The notes under the pieces: model-generated
The model's input: only the letters and a program-made list of their open reading frames with translations
The model's database searches: none
Told to the model about the DNA's origin: nothing
DNA from: an uncultured Pseudohongiella sp.
GTDB taxonomy: Bacteria > Pseudomonadota > Gammaproteobacteria > Pseudomonadales > Pseudohongiellaceae
Direction: 5' to 3'
DNA: 64,000 nt
Assembly (NCBI GenBank): GCA_902531515.1
Contig: CACAEJ010000002.1
Coordinates: forward strand, 1-64,000
Program-made: the position numbers and the translations under genes
Shown: in pieces, positions 27,022 through 36,047 of the stretch
Layout of the letters: each line of letters starts with the position of its first letter
Position numbering within the stretch: the first letter of the stretch is position 1

Positions 27022-28635
27022 TTAATCTAATATGTTAACGAAGTCTTCCCAAGTTGTTGGTTCTCCGTGGATTGGCACAATCGTCTCAACATCAAGGCCA
27101 AGGCGTTGAACGTGGTTGTAGAGGCTTCTGTTCGAATCGGAGGCATTGCCAAGATTCGGCTCAAACGAATCGAATAAATCGGCTTCGATAAGCATTTTTT
27201 GATCTGGTAGGTACGCGACTAGCATGCCTTCGACATGTGAAAGCGGGTGAACGTATGAAATCTGCATCATACGCTCGCCGTCAGTCAGCACATAGTTTTC
27301 CCGAACAACTTCGTATTGGTATCCCTCCGCGAGTTCGGTGGGTGGCCAAAGGCTAATCATATCTGGATCCAAAGTTCGTGGTGAATAGTTTAAAACGTCA
27401 CGGGTGTAAAACTCATAATTTTTCCAATGCGTGATGATTGTAGCCCCAATGTGCATATAGGTTCTGAGGCCTCCAATAGAATCGTGGTGCTGATGCGTGT
27501 TAATCAAAAATCGAATCGGTTTGTCAGGAATGCGCTTGACGATTTCATCAATAACGGCGAGATTACGATTTTCATTAAGAGGGGCTTCGATCACTGCGAT
27601 GTAGTCTTTAAATTCCACTACAACACTGTTGTGGGATCCGCCGCCGTATAAAAAGGTTCCATTACCTAGATCCTGAACTTCTACATTTTCAGAGAATTCC
27701 GCATTTGCAACGACTGAAGGCACTTCAACTTCTCCCGGGCAAACATTCGCCACTATGTTATCTTGCCTTCCCCCAAAGGCATTATGTCCGGCGTTAATGC
27801 TTTGGGCCTGATAATTATCGTCCCACCCAGTGTGGTGATGCCAAACGGTTGGAAATCTGATTCCATTGCCGATGTCGATATAGTCAGAGTTGGAAAACTC
27901 ATGCTCATAATTTGCATCGCCCAGAACCGGATCCGGCACCCAGGTGTGTATCCTCTGCAACAGATTTTGAGAATTAATTGTGGCATCGACCCGATACTTA
28001 CCCATGAGAGTTATAGACACAATTGTGACTTTCTCTGGCTTGACTGTAGCGCCGTCACGCCCCATCTCTCCCAACTCCCAACGCCAAGTAGCTACGGGGT
28101 TAGCGCCAGGTAGGCGGGCTGCCTTCAGAAACCCGTGAGGAGTAAGCCACATATCAAGCTGCCATCGTTCGGCATCGACTGGTTGGGCAGCAAGAGGGTC
28201 TCCTTCGGCGCCGTCTTGATGCCATGCGTATCTGCCGTTTAGGCTAAAAATTTGGCGCTCATTCTTTTGAACGGGTGTTCCGCTGTACCAACCCAGCCCG
28301 TACTTCCAGGACGCCGGGTTTTGTCCCGGTTCGCGATCGAATGTTTCGATCATTCGGACATTCTCCCAGTCTATTAAGCGATTATAGTTTCTCAGGGGTT
28401 TTCCTCGAGGCCAGTCGACTTCATAAGCATTTATGTATTGCTGTCCCACCATTCCTGTATAAGCGGAACCAGAGATAGAAACACAAGAGAGCCGGTCCTC
28501 TCCTATCGCGGCTGACGCTGCTAGCAGAACGGGTTTTGGGTCAATGTAGCCGGGTTCGAATTCCTGGGCTACGACAAGAAAGGGGAGTGTAATGGAAAAA
28601 ACGGTTGCGCTCGTTCGAAAAGTCATCAATGTCAC
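27022..28635 (-). CDS. Exported MBL-fold metallo-hydrolase
   Basis: 537 residues, GTG start at 28635 preceded by GAGGAG at good spacing; an ATG at 28626 is the alternative. After a signal peptide comes about 300 residues of beta-rich sequence of unknown type, then a metallo-beta-lactamase domain with INTHQHHDSIGGL (HxHxDH-like), YVHPLSHVEGM and LIEADLFDS, so the zinc ligands are mostly visible. The N-terminal extension is longer than in simple MBL hydrolases. The hydrolysed bond is unknown. Confidence 0.83.
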   Translation of the reverse strand: MTLMTFRTSATVFSITLPFLVVAQEFEPGYIDPKPVLLAASAAIGEDRLSCVSISGSAYTGMVGQQYINAYEVDWPRGKPLRNYNRLIDWENVRMIETFDREPGQNPASWKYGLGWYSGTPVQKNERQIFSLNGRYAWHQDGAEGDPLAAQPVDAERWQLDMWLTPHGFLKAARLPGANPVATWRWELGEMGRDGATVKPEKVTIVSITLMGKYRVDATINSQNLLQRIHTWVPDPVLGDANYEHEFSNSDYIDIGNGIRFPTVWHHHTGWDDNYQAQSINAGHNAFGGRQDNIVANVCPGEVEVPSVVANAEFSENVEVQDLGNGTFLYGGGSHNSVVVEFKDYIAVIEAPLNENRNLAVIDEIVKRIPDKPIRFLINTHQHHDSIGGLRTYMHIGATIITHWKNYEFYTRDVLNYSPRTLDPDMISLWPPTELAEGYQYEVVRENYVLTDGERMMQISYVHPLSHVEGMLVAYLPDQKMLIEADLFDSFEPNLGNASDSNRSLYNHVQRLGLDVETIVPIHGEPTTWEDFVNILD

Positions 28636-28809
28636 GTGATCTCCTCGTTATTGTTATTTTTGGCTAAACAGCGGTTAGATTAAAGGAGCGGGGGTACTAA
28701 TTCAATTGGGAACTCATCTTTGTGGATGTCTGAGAAGCCCATAATGAGAGTGAGACTAGTTTCTGTGGTATAAATCCCATCTTACTAGCCTAAATCAAGG
28801 CATGAGGAC

Positions 28810-31689
28810 ATGGTAAGTAACTTAACCAAACGAATTCGGAATGAAATCCAAGGGGAATATCTCTCCGATGACTTCAGTCGCGGGCGCTACAGTACAGATG
28901 CTTCGATTTATCAGCTTATGCCTGTTGGGGTAGTTGTACCAAAGAGCATTGATGACGTAGAGGCAATTATAAAGATCGCTAAAGAGGAAGGGTTACCTGT
29001 CTTACCAAGGGGGAGCGGTACCTCGCAAAACGGTCAGGCAATCGGTGAGGCGTTGCTCATCGATACCACGCGTCATTTAAATGAAGTGATAGATTTCGAT
29101 GCGGAAGCTAAAACGGTCTGCGTCCAACCCGGGCTAGTTCTTGACCAGTTGAATCGTTTCTTAAAGCCACATGGGTTGTTTTATCCCGTTGATGTTTCTA
29201 CTGCTAACCGAGCGACGCTAGGAGGAATGACGGGAAATAATAGTTGTGGGGCTCGTTCCATCCGCTACGGAAACATGGTGCATAACGTTCTTTCGGTTGA
29301 AGCAATTCTGGCGGACGGTAGCAAAGCCCACTTTAGAAGACTTGATGAGGGTGACGGTAGTATTTCGGAGGATTTGATAAGTCATCTCTTAAACCTCGGT
29401 AGGCGTGAAGCTGATGAAATCAACAAGCGTTTTCCAAAGCTTCTCCGGCGAGTAGGTGGTTACAATATTGATGAACTTACAAAAGGATCGCCGAACCTTG
29501 GAAGCTTATTGGTAGGATCAGAAGGTACATTAGGCTTCTTTCAGAAAATTCATTTAAAACTTCAAACAATTCCTAAGGAGAAGGTGTTGGGAGTCTGCCA
29601 CTTCCCAACATTTTATGAGGCAATGGAGAGCACTCAACACATTGTTAAACTTGACCCGGCGGCAGTTGAGCTGGTTGATAGGACTATGATAGATCTTGCC
29701 AGAGAAATACCGCTGTTTGCACCAACCGTTAATCGATTTGTGCAAGGTGAACCTGACGCACTGCTTCTGGTGGAATTTGCTGGAGAAGATAGGGTAGAGC
29801 AGCTTAGTAAGCTAGCAAATCTTGTTGAACTGATGGCGGATATGGGGTTTCCTGACTCAGTGGTAGAGGCCACAGATGATGAGTTTCAGCCAGCAATCTG
29901 GGAAGTTAGGAAGCAGGGATTGAATATCATGATGTCGATGAAAGGTGACGGTAAGCCTGTTTCGTTTATCGAGGATTGTGCGGTTGACCTAAAAGATTTA
30001 GCAGAATATACGCGAAGATTGACCGAAATCTTTAAAAAAAATGGGACAGCCGGCACGTTTTATGCGCATGCTTCTGTTGGAACTTTGCATGTTAGGCCAA
30101 TTTTGAACATGAAGGAGGAATCCGGCTCAACAAGAATGCGCGCTATTGTTGAGGAATGTCTGGAGATAGTTCGAGAGTATAAGGGATCTCATTCTGGAGA
30201 GCATGGTGATGGTATTTCCCGCTCAGAGTTTCATGAACCAATGTTTGGCAGAAGAATGGTTGAAAATTTTGAGGAAGTAAAGAAAGCTTTTGATCCGGGG
30301 AATTTATTCAATCCCGGTAAAATCGTGAATCCTCACAAGATGGATGATCGAAGCATCATGCGATTTGCGCCTGGTTACGAGCCGATCAAACTCGATACAA
30401 GGCTGGATTGGTCGGAGTGGAACGGATTTAACCGTGCTGTTGAAATGTGTAATAACAATGGAGCGTGTCGAAAGGCCAATGTTGGCACGATGTGTCCGTC
30501 TTATCGCATAACAAAAGACGAAAGGCACTTAACGCGAGGGCGGGCGAACACCCTAAGATTAGCCATCACCGGACAGTTAGGAGCGGACGCTTTTACATCA
30601 GAGAAGATGTACGAGACCATGGATTTTTGCGTCAGTTGTAAAGGCTGTAAACGGGAATGCCCTACTGGCGTAGATATGGCCCGGATGAAAATAGAGTTCC
30701 TGGAGAAATATCACCAACGCCATGGTGTTGGTCTCCGAGAGAAACTCTTTGCCTACCTCCCTCGTTATGCGGGTATGCTAAAAAGACTTTATTTCCTGCT
30801 TAACCTTCGTGATCAGATACCCGGCTTTGCTAAAATTTCTGAGTGGCTTTTAGGTCTGACTAGCCAGAGACCGCTACCAAAATGGCGCAGAGATCACTTT
30901 AGACGGACAGTCGATGAGGATTTCGAATTGGATTGTTCGAGGGATGTCGTTCTTCTTGTCGATACATTTAACGGATGTTTTGAAAGCGAGAATGCTTATG
31001 CAGCGCTGGATGTGCTTAAAGCAGCCGGTTATCGTGCACACCTTCCCCAAGCAAAGGATGGTGGCCGAGCACTTTGTTGTGGTCGAACTTTTCTGAGTAA
31101 CGGATTAGTTAATGAGGCTAAGCTCGAAGCTGAGAGGATGATGAAGGCGCTGAGACCGTTTGTCCAGGAAGGAATCCCCATTGTGGGTCTAGAGCCTTCC
31201 TGTTTACTAACCCTCCGAGATGAATATTTGGTTCTGTTTCCTGGGCAGGAGTCTGAGCAGCTTGCTCAGAACAGCTTTATGCTGGAAGAGTTTCTTTCTA
31301 ATGAGCTGGAAGCGGGAAAGCTGAACATAAAGTTGCGTGCCCTAGAGACGAAGAGAGCTTTGCTTCACGGACATTGCCATCAAAAAGCTTTTGCAGTGCT
31401 TTCTCCTGTTCAGAGGATCCTTGGGCTAATTCCTGATTTAGAGGTAGAGACTATCGATTCCAGTTGCTGCGGTATGGCCGGCTCTTTTGGTTATGAAAAA
31501 GAGCACTATGACGCCTCGATGTCTATGGGTTCTTTAAGTTTATTTCCGACGATAATCAATGAAGGTTCAGACTCTCTGATAATTGCTGACGGCACGAGCT
31601 GTCGGGGTCAAATTGAACATGGGACCGGACGAACTCCCCTCCATGTCGCGCGGGTACTTCAGATGGCTCTGGCGGACAGAGAGTCTTAG
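28810..31689 (+). CDS. FAD-binding and (Fe-S)-binding oxidoreductase (YdiJ/D-lactate dehydrogenase-like)
   Basis: 959 residues, a natural GlcD-GlcF type fusion. The N-terminal FAD_binding_4 domain has PRGSGTSQNGQAIG and GGMTGNNSCGARSIRYGNM; the FAD-oxidase C-terminal domain ends near residue 510 (FDPGNLFNPGKIV). Two 4Fe-4S sets follow: CNNNGACRKANVGTMCPSY and CVSCKGCKRECPTG. The cysteine-rich domains show ALCCGRTFLS, LHGHCHQKA and SSCCGMAGSFGYEKEHY. Family members oxidise D-2-hydroxyacids and pass electrons to the quinone pool. No signal peptide; cytoplasmic face of the membrane is likely. Confidence 0.93.
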   Translation: MVSNLTKRIRNEIQGEYLSDDFSRGRYSTDASIYQLMPVGVVVPKSIDDVEAIIKIAKEEGLPVLPRGSGTSQNGQAIGEALLIDTTRHLNEVIDFDAEAKTVCVQPGLVLDQLNRFLKPHGLFYPVDVSTANRATLGGMTGNNSCGARSIRYGNMVHNVLSVEAILADGSKAHFRRLDEGDGSISEDLISHLLNLGRREADEINKRFPKLLRRVGGYNIDELTKGSPNLGSLLVGSEGTLGFFQKIHLKLQTIPKEKVLGVCHFPTFYEAMESTQHIVKLDPAAVELVDRTMIDLAREIPLFAPTVNRFVQGEPDALLLVEFAGEDRVEQLSKLANLVELMADMGFPDSVVEATDDEFQPAIWEVRKQGLNIMMSMKGDGKPVSFIEDCAVDLKDLAEYTRRLTEIFKKNGTAGTFYAHASVGTLHVRPILNMKEESGSTRMRAIVEECLEIVREYKGSHSGEHGDGISRSEFHEPMFGRRMVENFEEVKKAFDPGNLFNPGKIVNPHKMDDRSIMRFAPGYEPIKLDTRLDWSEWNGFNRAVEMCNNNGACRKANVGTMCPSYRITKDERHLTRGRANTLRLAITGQLGADAFTSEKMYETMDFCVSCKGCKRECPTGVDMARMKIEFLEKYHQRHGVGLREKLFAYLPRYAGMLKRLYFLLNLRDQIPGFAKISEWLLGLTSQRPLPKWRRDHFRRTVDEDFELDCSRDVVLLVDTFNGCFESENAYAALDVLKAAGYRAHLPQAKDGGRALCCGRTFLSNGLVNEAKLEAERMMKALRPFVQEGIPIVGLEPSCLLTLRDEYLVLFPGQESEQLAQNSFMLEEFLSNELEAGKLNIKLRALETKRALLHGHCHQKAFAVLSPVQRILGLIPDLEVETIDSSCCGMAGSFGYEKEHYDASMSMGSLSLFPTIINEGSDSLIIADGTSCRGQIEHGTGRTPLHVARVLQMALADRES

Positions 31690-31857
31690 AGGCTTTCTTT
31701 CAGTCTTTTTGTCAAGAAAACTGACAGTAAAATGGGAAGTTTGGCCGATTTTAGTACCTTGAATTTCTTGAAAAAATTTGCTTTCAGAGGTATTGTTTTA
31801 ATCTACACGAAAAGTGTGTTCGGGACTAAGAATAAATTGCCCACTTCGGAGGCGAAA

Positions 31858-34488
31858 ATGCACGTAAAATCCCCGTCAGTTCGAGCATTGTTTGAAACTT
31901 TTTTTTGTTCGATGATCCTCTTTGCCGCAGTTTGCTCGCCGGCTCAACTCTGGGGGCAGTCAGATGCGGAATTCTTTTCCCACGAAATCAGACCGATAAT
32001 GGAGCGCACCTGCTGGAATTGCCATGGGGAGGCGGTTAAAAGTTCTGGTCTGGATCTGAGTACACGCGAGGCGGCGATTGAGGGCGGGAATCGAGGCCCT
32101 GCAATAGTCCCCGGCAATGCCGAGGAAAGCAGACTGTTCCGTCAGTTAGCTGGTTTGGAGGGACCTCAGATGCCTCTTGGAGTTCCGTTGGCAGAGGAAG
32201 AGATAGAGAAGTTTCGAACCTGGATCAACAATGGAGCCGTTTGGGATGCTGGCCCAGCAACCACAGTCGCTGCCAGTGAGTTTTCAGCATTTGCCACGGA
32301 GGTGCCCGCTTCAGCCCGAAGTTACTGGGCTTTTCAGTTACCTGAGAAATCTGAGATTCCTCAATTTGAAAAATTCGAGCATCCGATAGATTCTTTTCTG
32401 GAGGAAAAACGTAGAGAAGAAGGTTTAAAATTTGCGCCTCAGGCGGATAGGTTGACGCTACTTAGGAGGGCGTATTTAGATTTGGTCGGATTGCCACCGA
32501 CCGTTGAGGAAACTGAGGAATTTTTGAATGACACCAGGCCAGAGGCTTGGGAAAAACTAATCGATAAGTTACTGGCATCTTCACATTACGGTGAGCGTTG
32601 GGGTCGACACTGGCTTGATGTCGCAAGGTACGCGGATTCGGATGGCTACGAGCAGGATGTGGATAGATCAAATGCCTGGCGCTATCGAGATTACGTTGTG
32701 AACGCGTTTAACAATGATAAGCCTCATGATCAGTTCATCACAGAGCAGATTGCTGGCGATGAGCTAGATACAATAACTCATGAGTCCCGGGTTGCAACTG
32801 GATTTTTGAGAGCGGGTCCTAGAGTGAACTTCCGGGAAAAAGATAACCCGGAGCGCCGATGGGACTATCTGGATGATGTGGTTGCAACGGTTGGCCGCGG
32901 TGTCCTAGGTATGACCATACAGTGCGCACGATGTCATGACCATAAATTTGATCCTATCCTACAGAAAGATTATTACAGCATGACCTCCTCGATATTTGGT
33001 TATGTCGAGACGGACTGGCCAATGTTGCCAGATGAGCAGGCCTTGGAATATCTGTCAAAAACGGCTGAGTTTGACGATCGAGTTTCATCTGTTAGAGAGC
33101 AGATACGCGAGATCGAGCAGCCCTATTTAACAGAATTGAAACTTGATCGAATTCGAAATGAATTTCCAGCTGACATACTCGAAGCGGTGCTAATTCCAGA
33201 GGATGATCGAACCGACGGTCAGAAGTTGCTGGCAGCGCAGGTGCTAACTCTCGGTGTGCCAAGAGACAAGGTAGATGCCGCAATGTCCGCAGAAGCAAAG
33301 GCGCAACGGGAAAGTTTGCGAGAACTAATCGCCGAGGTCGAGGCGCAGAGGCCTGAAGAGCCACCTATGATTGAGGTAGTCACAGATGGTGACTACAGAT
33401 ACACGCCGGACAGAGCAGGAGATAATGTTCTCGGTTGTCCGGAATGTCGAATTAAGATGGACCAACCCGGCAGTTTTTTGCATGACGGCAAGGGCGATTA
33501 TGAAGTTCCACCTGCCCCCTTTCTAATTCGCGGAGACCCTTTTAGTGAAGGGCCTGAGCTTGAGCCAGATTTCCTAACGGTGGCCAAATACGGTAATCCG
33601 CCTGTGGAAATTCCTAGATCCAACGGTAGAACCTCTGGGCGTCGTCTTGCATTAGCGCAGTGGCTCACTTCAGAAGATAATCCGCTTACCGCACGTGTTT
33701 GGGTAAATCGGGTTTGGCATCACCATTTTGGCAGAGGTATCGTTTCTAGTTTGGACAATTTTGGTGTTGTAGGGGAGAGGCCGACTCATCCCAAATTATT
33801 GGATTGGCTTGCGGTTGAATTCATGGAGAGCGGTTGGAGCACCAAGGAGTTACACCGAACAATCATGACATCGGAGGCCTATAAGATGGCTTCAGCCTAC
33901 GAAAACGATGAAAATTCGTTGGCTGATTTGGAGAACCATCTGCTTTGGAAGTACAGACCCCAAAGACTTGAGGCTGAGGCGATCCGAGACGTAATTATGG
34001 CGACAAGTGGTGGTATTGATTTATCGGTTGGCGGTAAGCCGATATTTCCTTACATTCCCCAGGAAATTCTGGATACAGCAGTTTTGTTTGGTCGTTGGGA
34101 CAATGAGGCAGATGGTCCCGATGTATGGAGACGCAGTCTGTATGTTTATCGAAGGCGTACACTGAGTTTTCCTTTCTTTGAGACGTTTGATCTGCCAGAT
34201 CAGAATCAGACCATCAACATTCGAAACACCTCAACTGTGGCCCCCCAGGCTCTGACCCTGATGAATAACCCCTTCATATTAAACCAGGCTGAATTATTTT
34301 CAGACACTATTGAAGAAAAGGTGCCCTATGACATAGATCAGCAGGTGGCAATGGTCTACCAAACAGCGTTAACTCGACCGCCCACGCAAGAGGAAGCTGA
34401 AGTGGGGCGGCAGCTAGTTGAGCTGGGCTCCCTCGATGATCTTACTCACGTAGTGTTCAATTTGAGCGAATTCCTATACAGGAGATAG
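31858..34488 (+). CDS. Planctomycete-type cytochrome c protein with DUF1549 and DUF1553
   Basis: The track starts at 31732; GGAGG at 31848-31852 and the signal peptide MHVKSPSVRALFE... favour ATG 31858 (876 residues). Order: PSCyt1 heme-like domain with CWNCHG near the N-terminus, DUF1549 (SHYGERWGRHWLDVARYADSDGYE to IQCARCHDHKFDP), then DUF1553 (LTARVWVNRVWHHHFGRGIVSSLDNFG to LMNNPFILNQAELF). It is followed after 6 nt by a DUF1501 gene; this pair is a hallmark of planctomycetes, and of some marine proteobacteria, with unproven function, possibly in polysaccharide or sulfated-compound oxidation. Confidence 0.88.
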   Translation: MHVKSPSVRALFETFFCSMILFAAVCSPAQLWGQSDAEFFSHEIRPIMERTCWNCHGEAVKSSGLDLSTREAAIEGGNRGPAIVPGNAEESRLFRQLAGLEGPQMPLGVPLAEEEIEKFRTWINNGAVWDAGPATTVAASEFSAFATEVPASARSYWAFQLPEKSEIPQFEKFEHPIDSFLEEKRREEGLKFAPQADRLTLLRRAYLDLVGLPPTVEETEEFLNDTRPEAWEKLIDKLLASSHYGERWGRHWLDVARYADSDGYEQDVDRSNAWRYRDYVVNAFNNDKPHDQFITEQIAGDELDTITHESRVATGFLRAGPRVNFREKDNPERRWDYLDDVVATVGRGVLGMTIQCARCHDHKFDPILQKDYYSMTSSIFGYVETDWPMLPDEQALEYLSKTAEFDDRVSSVREQIREIEQPYLTELKLDRIRNEFPADILEAVLIPEDDRTDGQKLLAAQVLTLGVPRDKVDAAMSAEAKAQRESLRELIAEVEAQRPEEPPMIEVVTDGDYRYTPDRAGDNVLGCPECRIKMDQPGSFLHDGKGDYEVPPAPFLIRGDPFSEGPELEPDFLTVAKYGNPPVEIPRSNGRTSGRRLALAQWLTSEDNPLTARVWVNRVWHHHFGRGIVSSLDNFGVVGERPTHPKLLDWLAVEFMESGWSTKELHRTIMTSEAYKMASAYENDENSLADLENHLLWKYRPQRLEAEAIRDVIMATSGGIDLSVGGKPIFPYIPQEILDTAVLFGRWDNEADGPDVWRRSLYVYRRRTLSFPFFETFDLPDQNQTINIRNTSTVAPQALTLMNNPFILNQAELFSDTIEEKVPYDIDQQVAMVYQTALTRPPTQEEAEVGRQLVELGSLDDLTHVVFNLSEFLYRR

Positions 34489-34494
34489 CGAAAC

Positions 34495-35967
34495 ATGACT
34501 CATAAGCCCAAGAAAAAGATATGGTCACGCCGTGATTTCCTGATGCAATCTGGTGGAGGGATGGCCGGTTTGGCGCTAGCTACCTTGATGAATGATGACA
34601 AAGTGTTTGCCCAGGATGCCATCTTGAGTGGTGATCAATGCAGTGCTGTCTTCCCGGGAGCGTTCGAGCCAAAGTCGCCGCATTTCAAGCCGCGAGCAAA
34701 AAGCGTAATTTCCTTATTTATGAGCGGTGGTCCAAGTCAGGTGGATACCTTCGACTACAAACCTGCCCTTACGAAATACGCTGGAGTCCCGCTCGAAGAT
34801 TTAATCGGTGAAAAATTTGCCGTACGCCAGGGTATGCCGGGTCCACTAATGCCGAGTCCGTTCGAGTTTAAGCAGCACGGTGAGAGTGGTATGTGGGTGT
34901 CAGAACTTTTCCCGCACCTGGCCAAACAGGCGGATGACATTGCCTTTATCAAGTCCTTATACGGGCGTTCCAATGACCACATCCAGTCTACCTATGAAAT
35001 GCAGACCGGACAGATTAGGGTTGGTTTCCCCAGCGTTGGCTGCTGGGTGACCTACGGGCTGGGTTCCGAGAGTTCAAGTCTGCCAGGTTTTGTTGTGATG
35101 AACGACTATCGTGGAGGGCCCCTTGGTGGTCCCGCTGACTGGGGATCAGGTTTCATGCCGGCGAGTTACCAGGGAACCCTTTTTAGATCTTCAGGCGACC
35201 CGATTGTTGATCTTGAGGCTCCAGGGAATCTAACTACTGACCAACAACGAGCTAGACTTGAAGTGCTGGCTAAGCTTAATCAGATGGATATGGAAAAGTA
35301 TCCGGGTAACTCTGAGCTGGCCGCGCGGATTTCTTCCTACGAGCTTGCGTATCGTATGCAGGGATGTGCGCCTGAAGCGATAGACATCCGCTCCGAATCT
35401 GACGCAACAAAGAAGCTTTACGGAATTGATGAGGGAATTACCGAGCCGTTTGGTAAACAGTGCCTCATGGCACGCCGTCTGGTCGAGCGTGGAGTGCGTT
35501 TCGTTCAATTGTTTATGGGTGGCGTTGGCGTTCAGAACACCGATACCTGGGACGCCCACTCCAATCTTGTTGAAAATCATACACTTCATGCAAAGGAGTC
35601 AGACAAGCCGATAGCCGGTTTGATACAGGACCTTAAGGCCAGGGGATTACTCGAGGACACCTTAATTGTCTGGCACGGTGAATTTGGAAGAATGCCTATA
35701 TCCCAGCGTGGAATAGGGCGCGATCATAATCCGGGCACACAGACCGCGTTGATGATTGGCGCCGGCATTCAGGGTGGGCAGGAAATCGGCGCCTCAGACG
35801 AGTGGGGCTATAAGGCTTTCGATCAACCCATCTCCGCGCACGACATGCACGCAACGATCCTTCATCTCCTTGGGCTGGATCATGAGAAGCTGACTTACCG
35901 CTACAGTGGGCGGGACTATCGTTTGTCGGACATATCTGGCAAGCCAATCCCGCAGATCATTGCATAG
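34495..35967 (+). CDS. DUF1501 protein with Tat signal
   Basis: 490 residues. WSRRDFLMQSGGGMAGLALATLM is a twin-arginine signal. The body matches DUF1501, a sulfatase/alkaline-phosphatase-like fold (AKSVISLFMSGGPSQVDTFDYKP near the N-terminus, TWDAHSNLVENH, and LIVWHGEFGRMPISQ with GIGRDHNPGTQTALMIGAG near the C-terminus). It starts 6 nt after the DUF1549/DUF1553 gene and ends in a strong terminator, so the two form an operon. Enzymatic activity is unproven for the family. Confidence 0.9.
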   Translation: MTHKPKKKIWSRRDFLMQSGGGMAGLALATLMNDDKVFAQDAILSGDQCSAVFPGAFEPKSPHFKPRAKSVISLFMSGGPSQVDTFDYKPALTKYAGVPLEDLIGEKFAVRQGMPGPLMPSPFEFKQHGESGMWVSELFPHLAKQADDIAFIKSLYGRSNDHIQSTYEMQTGQIRVGFPSVGCWVTYGLGSESSSLPGFVVMNDYRGGPLGGPADWGSGFMPASYQGTLFRSSGDPIVDLEAPGNLTTDQQRARLEVLAKLNQMDMEKYPGNSELAARISSYELAYRMQGCAPEAIDIRSESDATKKLYGIDEGITEPFGKQCLMARRLVERGVRFVQLFMGGVGVQNTDTWDAHSNLVENHTLHAKESDKPIAGLIQDLKARGLLEDTLIVWHGEFGRMPISQRGIGRDHNPGTQTALMIGAGIQGGQEIGASDEWGYKAFDQPISAHDMHATILHLLGLDHEKLTYRYSGRDYRLSDISGKPIPQIIA

Positions 35968-35991
35968 CCCTCAGAAGCGAGGTGCAGTAAC

Positions 35992-36029
35992 AAGGGGTAG
36001 ATATTGATTTCTAATGTCTGCCCCTTTTT
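35992..36029 (+). terminator. Intrinsic terminator after DUF1501
   Basis: AAGGGGTAGATATT pairs with AATGTCTGCCCCTT with two wobbles, followed by a T-run. It lies 24 nt after the DUF1501 stop, ending the DUF1549/1553-DUF1501 operon. Confidence 0.8.
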
Positions 36030-36047
36030 AGTATTGAGAGAAAGATT